Assembly: GCA_946221495.1 (NCBI GenBank)
Contig: CAMIFA010000171.1
Location: 1-10,028, forward strand
DNA: 10,028 nucleotides
From: an uncultured cyanobacterium
GTDB taxonomy: Bacteria > Cyanobacteriota > Cyanobacteriia > Cyanobacteriales > Chroococcidiopsidaceae
Direction of reading: 5' to 3'
Part shown: piece after piece, positions 1 to 6,641 of the stretch
How the letters are laid out: the number at the start of each line of letters is the position of its first letter
How positions within the stretch are numbered: position 1 is the stretch's first letter
Program-made: the position numbers and the translations under genes
Notes under the pieces: model-generated
Database searches by the model: none
Seen by the model: the letters and a program-made list of their open reading frames with translations, nothing else
Told to the model about the DNA's origin: nothing

Positions 1-239
1 ACTAAGTAATTTGTTAACGACAGAATTTTAGTCAGTGACGTAGAATTATATGAGGATTAAGTTGAATTTAAGAATTGGTTAAAAATACTACTTTAGATAG
101 GTAAAAACTATGACAAAAATCTTGTAAAAGAACAGGGAAGGCACTTTATCACTCTGTTGTTGGACTACAGAAGTAGACCTTAGTGCAAAGTATTAAATTT
201 TACAACATATTTATTGAGGTTACAGGAGGAGTAGTTTCT
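1..239 (+). other. Leader region upstream of the export operon, no gene seen
   Basis: This AT-rich stretch carries no ORF beyond about ten codons on either strand. It should contain the operon promoter unless transcription enters from outside the window. TAGAAT at 41-46 resembles a -10 box but has no matching -35 at normal spacing. TTGGTT at 75-80 followed by TAGGTA at 98-103 has 17-nt spacing but poor boxes. I do not call either as a promoter. Confidence 0.3.
224..229 (+). promoter_or_regulatory. Strong Shine-Dalgarno site (AGGAGG) deciding the GTG start at 240
   Basis: A full AGGAGG sits 10 nt before GTG 240. It is the only consensus-strength ribosome binding site in front of the four operon genes. 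The exporter has only a weak GGGGA at 867-871, and the HlyD and PPIase starts have no visible site. This supports shortening the HTH gene from the in-frame GTG at 183. Confidence 0.6.
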
Positions 240-806
240 GTGGAAAAGCAGGAGCAGTGCTCGATGCCTCTATTGAGAAAAATTCTGCTCAAGAGTTTAA
301 AAGATGATTTACGTCCAGAATATCGTCGTCGGATTGAAATAATCTTGCGGGCAGATATGGGTCAATCTCAAGCAGAAATCTGTGAGGCATTAGGGTGTTC
401 TCAGGAGACTGCACGGTATTGGATGAGCATGGCACAAGCAGGACAAGCTTACAATTGGCATGACCACCCAATTGGCAGACCTAAAACTGTTAATGAACAA
501 TATCTTGACCGTTTGAAACAACTGGTAAGCCATAGCCCTAGAGAATACGGATATCCATTTCGGCAGTGGACAGCGCACTGGCTAAAGAAGCATTTGGCAC
601 GAGAACTAGGGATTGAGGTTAGCGATCGCCATATCAACCGTTTACTCAAACAAATGGGACTTTCCACTCGACAGAAACGCTCCCTACAAGCAGAGACTAA
701 TCATAGCGTCAGTAATAAACCTGCTTCGATCACTATTACTGATCTTCCACCATCCTCATCGCCCAAGTTTTTGCCGCCGTTCAATTTAATCGAAATCAAC
801 AACTAG
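240..806 (+). CDS. Helix-turn-helix protein of transposase-like (IS630-type N-terminal) ancestry, first gene of the export operon
   Basis: Predicted small DNA-binding protein, probably a regulator of the genes behind it; that role is inferred. With a GTG start at 240 it is 188 aa. Residues ~26-65 form a first helix-turn-helix (EYRRRIEIILRAD, then GQSQAEICEALGCSQETARYW). Residues ~84-143 look like the winged helix seen in the N-terminal half of IS630-type transposases (GRPKTVNEQYLDRLKQL, then SDRHINRLLKQMGLSTR). No DDE catalytic domain follows; the last ~45 residues are a Ser/Pro-rich tail. The start was chosen because AGGAGG at 224-229 lies 10 nt before GTG 240. The longer GTG start at 183 lacks such a site. 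ATG 264, with GGAG at 251-254, is the alternative and fits the usual start of the conserved region. The ABC exporter begins 77 nt downstream on the same strand, suggesting co-transcription. A decayed transposase is possible, but no inverted repeats or second ORF support it. Confidence 0.75.
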   Translation: MEKQEQCSMPLLRKILLKSLKDDLRPEYRRRIEIILRADMGQSQAEICEALGCSQETARYWMSMAQAGQAYNWHDHPIGRPKTVNEQYLDRLKQLVSHSPREYGYPFRQWTAHWLKKHLARELGIEVSDRHINRLLKQMGLSTRQKRSLQAETNHSVSNKPASITITDLPPSSSPKFLPPFNLIEINN

Positions 807-883
807 TGCTATTCAGATTTCAATCATCGCGATCGCCAATAACAAGCTTTTTTTAAAAATTTAATTGGGGACTAAGTTCTGTA

Positions 884-3800
884 ATGGCTGTTTTAAATTT
901 AGGTCAACAGATCGCCCAAACGCTAGGGCAGACACTTTTAGAGCAGGAACTTTCAAACTGTCTTAAACAAATAGAAATTCTAGAGCCAAGTCCAGGCAAA
1001 CAATTCTGGCAACTGGGCGCACCTGCTGGCATCTATATAGTTATTGCTGGCAAAGTTAGACTACTTGATCGCGCAGACAATTTACTTGCTTCACCCACTT
1101 CAGGCGAATCATTCGGTGAACTTACACTATTTCCCCAGGAGGATTTTCAGTTCTATTCTGCTAGAGCGTCCCTCAATCTCAAGTTGTGCTATCTCAATCA
1201 AGAGTGTTTGCAAGCTCTAATTCGCAAATATCCCCATATATTAGATCATCTGCATCACAAAGCAGTGCTGCGGGACTTACTGCTGTTATGTCGCCAAACA
1301 GATTACCTCCGCAGTGCTCCCCTACCAAGCTTGATGAAAATGCTAGCACTGCTAGAGCGGCACGAGTTAAATTCAGGTAAACTTCCAACTTCGCTTTTAC
1401 AACAGCAGCTTTGGTTACTCCGCAGAGGAGAACTAAGGCATTCTTCAGGACAAATTACGGCGGGTAATATCTATGCTACCTCGCAGTTAGCTAACACCCA
1501 CAATTGGCAGGTACTTCAACAGTGCGAAATATACACTCTAAATACTGTTGATTGGCAGACAGTTTTACATGACTTGCCGCAACTAGCCCAATTTTCTGAA
1601 TCTGACTTTAACCAAGCTGAAACCGAGCAAATAATTGAAACTGTTAGTAAGCCGCCAGTAGTTAAATTAGCTAAACCGCGTGTACCAAAGATTAGCAAGG
1701 CTTACTTTCCCAGTCCTAAAGTGAAAGCTAAACAATGGTGGCAGCAAGTTACGCGCCGCTATCCATTTTTTCAACAACAAAGTGCCTCTGACTGTGGTGT
1801 AGCTTGCCTGGTAATGATTGGGCGCTATTGGAACAAACGCTTTAGTGTAAATCAATTGCGTAGCATTGCTAATATTGATCGCAATGGTGCGTCACTACGG
1901 GGATTAACAGCAGCAGCAGAAAGCATCGGGTTTTCGACACGACCTGTAAAAGCTAGCCTCAAGAACTTAGCAGGACAAAGCCTGCCGGCAATTGTTCACT
2001 GGGAAGGAAATCACTACATTGTTGTTTATAAAGTCACCCGCGATCGCGTGATTGTTGGCGATCCTGCTGTTGGTCAACGTTCCCTCACTCATGCCCAGTT
2101 TCAGATCGGTTGGCAAGGCTATACATTATTGTTGCAGCCTACAGCTCTACTTAAGGAAGCCAATGAAGCTAAACAACAAGTATGGCAGTTTTTTGAATTA
2201 GTAAAGCCACATAAATTAGTGCTGTCTGAGGTGTTGATTGCTTCGCTAATGATCCAAATCTTTGGACTAGTCACACCTTTATTAACACAGTTACTTTTAG
2301 ACCGCGTAGTTGTACAACGTAGTACCTTAACTTTAACAGCCGTAGGTTTAGGTTTACTAATCTTTAGTCTGTTTAGAGTCGCCATGTCCGGCTTGCGGCA
2401 ATATTTGCTCTACCACACTGCTAATAAAGTAGATTTAGCGCTAATTGTCGGTTTTATTAGCCATACATTCCGTTTACCTTTGGGCTTTTTCGAGTCTCGC
2501 TATGTCGGAGATATCACCTCACGAGTTCAGGAGAACCGCAAAATTCAGCGTTTTTTAACTGGTGAAGCCTTAACAATCCTTTTGGACTTCTTAACCGTAT
2601 TTATTTATGTAGGGTTAATGTTCTGGTATAACTGGCGGATGGCACTCTTGGGCTTGACAATTGTACCACCATATGTATTCTTAGCTTTGGTAGCTACACC
2701 TTTCTTGCGGCGTGTATCTCAAGAGATTTTTAATGCCAAAACTGTTGAAAGTAGTTATTTAATTGAAGCGCTTACGGGTATTGGCACAGTTAAATCAATG
2801 GGGATTGAACGCATAGTACGTTGGCATTGGGAGGAATTATTTAATAAGTCTATTAAAGTTAATTTTTCGGGACAGTTAATTAGTATAACACTACAACTTT
2901 TTAGCTCAACTATCGACGCTGTGGTGACTACAGCATTGTTATGGTTTGGCGTGGCACAGGTAATTCAAAATCAACTAACTATTGGACAATTAGTTGCTTT
3001 TAATATGTTGCTAGGCAACGTTATTAGTCCGTTCAAGCGATTAATTTCTGTGTGGAATGAGTTTCAAGAAGTGTTAATTGCAGTTGAGCGCATTAATGAT
3101 GTAATTGACACTACACCTGAAGAAGATTTACACTCGCAGATTCGCGTATCTTTACCTCATATTCAAGGTCATATTCGCTTTGATAAAGTGATTTTCCGTT
3201 ACCATCCCCAAAGCGATACTAATACTATAGAAAATCTCTCTTTTGAAGTGCAGCCAGGACAAACAGTAGCAATTGTTGGTCGTAGTGGTTCTGGGAAAAC
3301 TACAATTTCCAAGTTAATTTTAGGTCTTTATCCGCCTACAGATGGTAGAGTCTTAATTGATGGTCATGACGTTACTACTTTGTCATTGCGATCGCTACGG
3401 CAGCAAATTGGCATTGTTGATCAAGATACATTTTTGTTTGGTGGAACAATTCGCCAAAATATTACCCTTGGCTATCCGGAAGCCACTATAGAAGAAATCA
3501 TCGAGGCTGCCCAACAAGCAGGCGCACATCAATTTATCAAAGATTTACCTCTAGGCTATGAAACCCAGATTGGTGAAGGAGGAGGAATGTTATCTGGTGG
3601 ACAAAGACAGCGTTTAGCGATCGCCCGCGCTTTATTAGGAAAACCCCGGTTGTTGATATTAGATGAAGCTACCAGTAGTCTAGACGCTGAATCAGAACGC
3701 ATCATTCAAACCAATTTAGGCAAAATTCTTCAAAGCCGCACAACAATAATAATTGCTCATCGCCTTTCCACAGTTCGCAATGCTGACTTAATTCTGGTAC

Positions 3801-3904
3801 TAGATAAAGGTGTACTCGTTGAGAGTGGAACCCACGATCAATTAATGCAAAAGCGCGGTCAATACTTCTACCTCAATCAACAACAGCTTGCTTTTACAGG
3901 TTAA
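884..3904 (+). CDS. Peptidase-containing ABC transporter (C39 peptidase, bacteriocin/peptide exporter) with N-terminal cNMP-binding-like domains
   Basis: Inner-membrane exporter of 1006 aa that should cleave a leader peptide and pump the mature peptide out using ATP. Residues ~30-125 are cyclic-nucleotide-binding-like (FGE at 77-79, SARA at 92-95), and ~155-240 look like a second, degenerate copy. Residues ~293-420 are a C39 peptidase: Cys304 in SDCGVACL, Gln298 six residues before it, His377 in GNHYIVVY, Asp393 in GDPA. Six membrane segments lie roughly at 446-468, 480-503, 560-580, 586-606, 670-692 and 700-718. The ATPase (~762-1000) is complete: Walker A GRSGSGKTT 799-807, Q-loop Gln847, signature LSGGQ 903-907, Walker B LLILDE 923-928, H-loop His959. 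It is longer than the ~700 aa of ordinary lactococcin/ComA-type exporters because of the ~290-residue N-terminal extension, a layout known in cyanobacterial peptide-export clusters. The HlyD gene follows directly. The heterocyst protein HetC has related architecture, but no hetP is nearby, so that symbol is not assigned. Confidence 0.93.
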   Translation: MAVLNLGQQIAQTLGQTLLEQELSNCLKQIEILEPSPGKQFWQLGAPAGIYIVIAGKVRLLDRADNLLASPTSGESFGELTLFPQEDFQFYSARASLNLKLCYLNQECLQALIRKYPHILDHLHHKAVLRDLLLLCRQTDYLRSAPLPSLMKMLALLERHELNSGKLPTSLLQQQLWLLRRGELRHSSGQITAGNIYATSQLANTHNWQVLQQCEIYTLNTVDWQTVLHDLPQLAQFSESDFNQAETEQIIETVSKPPVVKLAKPRVPKISKAYFPSPKVKAKQWWQQVTRRYPFFQQQSASDCGVACLVMIGRYWNKRFSVNQLRSIANIDRNGASLRGLTAAAESIGFSTRPVKASLKNLAGQSLPAIVHWEGNHYIVVYKVTRDRVIVGDPAVGQRSLTHAQFQIGWQGYTLLLQPTALLKEANEAKQQVWQFFELVKPHKLVLSEVLIASLMIQIFGLVTPLLTQLLLDRVVVQRSTLTLTAVGLGLLIFSLFRVAMSGLRQYLLYHTANKVDLALIVGFISHTFRLPLGFFESRYVGDITSRVQENRKIQRFLTGEALTILLDFLTVFIYVGLMFWYNWRMALLGLTIVPPYVFLALVATPFLRRVSQEIFNAKTVESSYLIEALTGIGTVKSMGIERIVRWHWEELFNKSIKVNFSGQLISITLQLFSSTIDAVVTTALLWFGVAQVIQNQLTIGQLVAFNMLLGNVISPFKRLISVWNEFQEVLIAVERINDVIDTTPEEDLHSQIRVSLPHIQGHIRFDKVIFRYHPQSDTNTIENLSFEVQPGQTVAIVGRSGSGKTTISKLILGLYPPTDGRVLIDGHDVTTLSLRSLRQQIGIVDQDTFLFGGTIRQNITLGYPEATIEEIIEAAQQAGAHQFIKDLPLGYETQIGEGGGMLSGGQRQRLAIARALLGKPRLLILDEATSSLDAESERIIQTNLGKILQSRTTIIIAHRLSTVRNADLILVLDKGVLVESGTHDQLMQKRGQYFYLNQQQLAFTG

Positions 3905-3971
3905 ATTTTGCCTGAGACAATTTGCAATTGCAATCAAATTTTTAACAACTGATATTAAATTCTCAATAATT

Positions 3972-5384
3972 ATGCCAATACCTAGTACAACAGACAAAAT
4001 TACTCAAAATGGGCGCAGTATTAATAATCAAAATATTTCCCAAGTTCAGGAATTGACTAATCCTAATACAACCCTGTCGCCGTCAGAATCAATTGAATCT
4101 GTTAATGATGATTGGTCTTCTTTAACTCAAGAATTTATTGATACTTTGCCCCAAGTTTGGACACGGGGTTTGCTGTATGTAATGGTGTTATTTACTGGTG
4201 TCATTCTACCTTGGGCAATTTTCGCCAAAGTTGATGAAACAGGTAGTGCTAGAGGAAGACTTGAACCTAAAGGTAGAACCCAGAGAATAGATGCACCCGT
4301 GAGCGGCACAGTTGCAGCAATTAAGGTAAAAGAAGGTCAAACTGTTAAAACTGGGCAAACTTTATTAGAGCTGGATTCAGAATTAACTCGTACCGAACTG
4401 CAACAAGCTCAGGCAAAACTTGAGGGTGAATTAAATCGAATTCCTCAGCTTGAACTAATGCAAAATCAGCTAGAAATTGCTATTCAGAGTCAACGATTAC
4501 AAAGTCAGGCACAACAATCAGCACAACTAGCTCAAATTGGTTCTTCTCAGCAGCAACTTAATTTTAGTAAAAACGCTTATGCTTTAGCAAAAAATCGGCG
4601 CGATCGCGATTTTCTGGAAGTACAGCGCTACCGTAATCTTTTCAAAGAAGGTGTTGTTCCCCAAATTAAAGTAGTAGAAGTAAATCGCGCCTTAGATGAG
4701 AGTCAGAGGCTTCTTAACCAAGCTCAGTCAGATGCAAAACAAGCTCAGTTTGAAATCAAGCAACAGCAAAGTAATTACGACAATGTTGTTCGCACAGGTG
4801 AATTAACAACTCTAGAAAGTGAAAGACGAATTAAAGAAATTCAGAATCAAGTTTTAGATACTCAAACAGAAATTGTCCAAACTAAAAAGCAGATTAACGC
4901 TTTACAATTTCAGCTACAACAACGAGTCGTTCGTGCGCCAATTAATGGCACGGTTTTTCAGCTGGCAATTGAAAACACTGGCTCAGTTCTTCAGTCTGGT
5001 AAAACAATAGCTCAGATCGCACCCCAGGGAGTCGCGTTCATTTTTCGCGCTCAGATACCTAGTGAGGATAGTGGATTTTTAAAAGTGGGAATGCCTGTCA
5101 AGCTGAAGTTTGATGCTTATCCTTTTCAAGATTATGGAGTCGTACCGGGTCGCGTTAACTGGATTTCTCCAGACTCAAAAATTGTTGAGACAGATAAAGG
5201 AAAGCTAGAAGCATTTGAATTGGAAATTGCCCTCGCTCAAACTTATATTCAAGCTAATAACAAAGGTATTGCCTTAGCACCAGGACAGACAGCAACTGCT
5301 GAAGTAGTTGTGCGACAGCGTCGGGTTATCGACTTCTTTTTAGATCCTTTCAAAAAGTTACAGAAAGGCGGTTTAGAGCTATAA
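3972..5384 (+). CDS. HlyD-family periplasmic adaptor (membrane fusion protein) of the peptide exporter
   Basis: Adaptor of a type I secretion system, linking the ABC exporter in the inner membrane to an outer-membrane channel. With ATG 3972 it is 470 aa. An acidic/polar cytoplasmic tail (1-62) is followed by one membrane segment (~66-84, LLYVMVLFTGVILPWAIFA). Next come the first half of a biotinyl-lipoyl fold (~104-137, DAPVSGTVAAIKVKEGQTV), a long Gln-rich coiled coil (~138-318), the second lipoyl half (~320-350, RAPINGTVFQL), and a beta-barrel plus C-terminal strand region (~350-450). An in-frame TTG at 3888 would overlap the exporter by 17 nt. It adds 28 residues with no family character and has no ribosome binding site, so ATG 3972 is preferred, although it too lacks a clear site. 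The gene lies 67 nt after the exporter stop and 63 nt before the PPIase-like gene. No TolC-like gene is in the window. Confidence 0.92.
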   Translation: MPIPSTTDKITQNGRSINNQNISQVQELTNPNTTLSPSESIESVNDDWSSLTQEFIDTLPQVWTRGLLYVMVLFTGVILPWAIFAKVDETGSARGRLEPKGRTQRIDAPVSGTVAAIKVKEGQTVKTGQTLLELDSELTRTELQQAQAKLEGELNRIPQLELMQNQLEIAIQSQRLQSQAQQSAQLAQIGSSQQQLNFSKNAYALAKNRRDRDFLEVQRYRNLFKEGVVPQIKVVEVNRALDESQRLLNQAQSDAKQAQFEIKQQQSNYDNVVRTGELTTLESERRIKEIQNQVLDTQTEIVQTKKQINALQFQLQQRVVRAPINGTVFQLAIENTGSVLQSGKTIAQIAPQGVAFIFRAQIPSEDSGFLKVGMPVKLKFDAYPFQDYGVVPGRVNWISPDSKIVETDKGKLEAFELEIALAQTYIQANNKGIALAPGQTATAEVVVRQRRVIDFFLDPFKKLQKGGLEL

Positions 5385-5447
5385 AAATGATGCTTTCTAC
5401 TAAGTTTGTAATGTAGTTAGTTTTCTCACTTTTAAGTTAAAATTTTT

Positions 5448-6212
5448 ATGACAGATGTTTTTACTGTTTCAATAGACGAGATTATTCACCAAATTAAACT
5501 CTCCTGCCAAATACCATCCATAGTTGAAGCTTTTGTTACTCGTAAAATTGTGGCGCAGACAGCAGAAGCTCAAGGCATTAAAGTGGAACCGAGTGAAATT
5601 CAACAAGCAGCAGATAGTTTACGCTTAAAAAATAATCTCACAAGTGCTACAGCTACTTGGTCTTGGCTACAAAAGCATAGTTTGTCCTTAGATGATTTTG
5701 AGGAATTGATTTATACCAATGTTATTTCTTCAAAGTTAGCTGAATATTTGTTTGCGGATAAAGTTGAGCATTACTTTGTGGAAAAGCAGCTTGATTATGC
5801 TCAAGCAGTTATGTATGAAGTTGTTTTAGACGATCAAGATTTAGCGATGGAACTTTTCTATTCAATTCAGGAAGGTGAGATGAGTTTCTATGAAGTTGCT
5901 CATCAATATATTCAGGAGCCAGAGTTACGCCGCTCTGGAGGATATCGGGGAATTATCCGTCGTACAGATTTGAAACCAGAGATTTCTGCTGCTGTTTTTG
6001 CCGCAACTCCACCGCAAATTCTTAAACCAATTGTTACTGCTAAAAGTACACACTTGATCTTTGTTGAGGAACTAATTCAACCTCAATTAAATGAAATGCC
6101 ACGTTGTCAAATTATGTCAGAATTATTCTCCCAATGGATCAAGCAACAAGTTGAGCAAGCTGAGGTTAAAGTTAATATTAATTCGGATATTCTAGTTACT
6201 ACAGAAACTTAA
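5448..6212 (+). CDS. Parvulin/SurA-like peptidylprolyl isomerase-type protein of the export operon
   Basis: Predicted chaperone or prolyl isomerase of 254 aa. Residues ~1-110 are an all-helical SurA/trigger-factor-like N-terminal part (motif VTRKIVAQTAEAQGI at 30-44). Residues ~117-210 match the parvulin domain outline: the strand AVMYEVVLDD, then EGEMSFYEVAHQY, then SGGYRGIIRRTDLKPEI, then a final KSTHLIFVEEL containing the conserved His202. The first parvulin histidine (usually in HIL) is replaced by Tyr123, so catalysis is uncertain. No signal peptide or lipobox is visible, so it should be cytoplasmic, where the precursor is made. It is the last operon gene, 63 nt after the HlyD gene, and is followed by a terminator. 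Cyanobacterial peptide exporters with HlyD are often accompanied by such a protein (recalled family context). A role in holding or presenting cargo is inference. Confidence 0.82.
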   Translation: MTDVFTVSIDEIIHQIKLSCQIPSIVEAFVTRKIVAQTAEAQGIKVEPSEIQQAADSLRLKNNLTSATATWSWLQKHSLSLDDFEELIYTNVISSKLAEYLFADKVEHYFVEKQLDYAQAVMYEVVLDDQDLAMELFYSIQEGEMSFYEVAHQYIQEPELRRSGGYRGIIRRTDLKPEISAAVFAATPPQILKPIVTAKSTHLIFVEELIQPQLNEMPRCQIMSELFSQWIKQQVEQAEVKVNINSDILVTTET

Positions 6213-6278
6213 GTTGCGGTTGTAGCATAAGATTTAGCTAGATTTTGAAGCCGATCACAGTTTTTTAGCCTAGTTATT

Positions 6279-6308
6279 AGTAGAAGTGCGATCGCATTGC
6301 TACTTTTT
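6279..6308 (+). terminator. Intrinsic terminator of the export operon, built on a HIP1 palindrome
   Basis: AGTAG (6279-6283) pairs with CTACT (6300-6304). The stem continues inward past one A-G mismatch through A-U and G-U pairs into TGC/GCA, closing on a GATC loop, and is followed by a run of five T (6304-6308). The inner part is the HIP1 octamer GCGATCGC at 6288-6295. It lies 67 nt past the stop of the PPIase-like gene. Read on the other strand the hairpin has no T-run, so it should act only on rightward transcription. Confidence 0.65.
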
Positions 6309-6343
6309 CATATTTAATACGAGTTAAGATAGTTCTACTTAAA

Positions 6344-6541
6344 TTAGGTTTTGCCTGCACGATGTTCAGCCATCGCCTCGGCTGCTAGTCTAGCAAGGGC
6401 ATCTTGGGAATTTGCAAACGCCTCATTCCATTGAATTTCGTCTTCAAGTTCTTCTAAGATTAGTGCTGCGATCGCGTCTTGCTCAGTAGCAGGTAAAATT
6501 TTCAATCGGGCGATCGCTCGTTCAAGTAATTCCGTCATCAT
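6344..6541 (-). CDS. Small acidic antitoxin-like protein without an adjacent toxin
   Basis: A 65-aa protein that resembles the small antitoxin components of cyanobacterial type II RelE/ParE-type modules. It opens with MTELLERAIARLKILPATEQ, then an acidic helix AALILEELEDEI, then the typical WNEAFANSQDALARLAAEA and an AEHRAGKT end. The outermost ATG (6547) leaves no room between itself and AGGAG just upstream. The ATG at 6541 has that AGGAG 7 nt before it, so it is chosen. Two HIP1 sites lie inside the gene. Relatives, as I recall them, usually run a few residues past GKT, so the C-terminus may be slightly short. The next 131 nt downstream on this strand hold no toxin ORF, and upstream lies the DUF4253 gene. 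It could be a solitary antitoxin or a remnant of a module. The family assignment is from memory of similar sequences. Confidence 0.6.
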   Translation of the reverse strand: MMTELLERAIARLKILPATEQDAIAALILEELEDEIQWNEAFANSQDALARLAAEAMAEHRAGKT

Positions 6542-6641
6542 TACCATGCTCCTATTATTAGTTATTATTCCCTACTGGATCGGCGCAAAATCTCTCGTTT
6601 GATTCACGACTTTATAATAAGTATTTCTTGATTTAATTGCA

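Noticed and set aside
240..806. A truncated insertion sequence
   Set aside because: No DDE domain, no terminal inverted repeats or target duplications, and a good ribosome binding site with close spacing to the exporter gene argue for a host regulator.
884..3904. Naming the exporter hetC
   Set aside because: The domain layout is similar, but hetP is absent and many cyanobacterial bacteriocin-type exporters share this architecture; the context favours a general peptide exporter.
5387..5416. A nine-codon ORF (MMLSTKFVM) between the HlyD and PPIase-like genes as a peptide precursor
   Set aside because: Too short, with no ribosome binding site and no leader motif.
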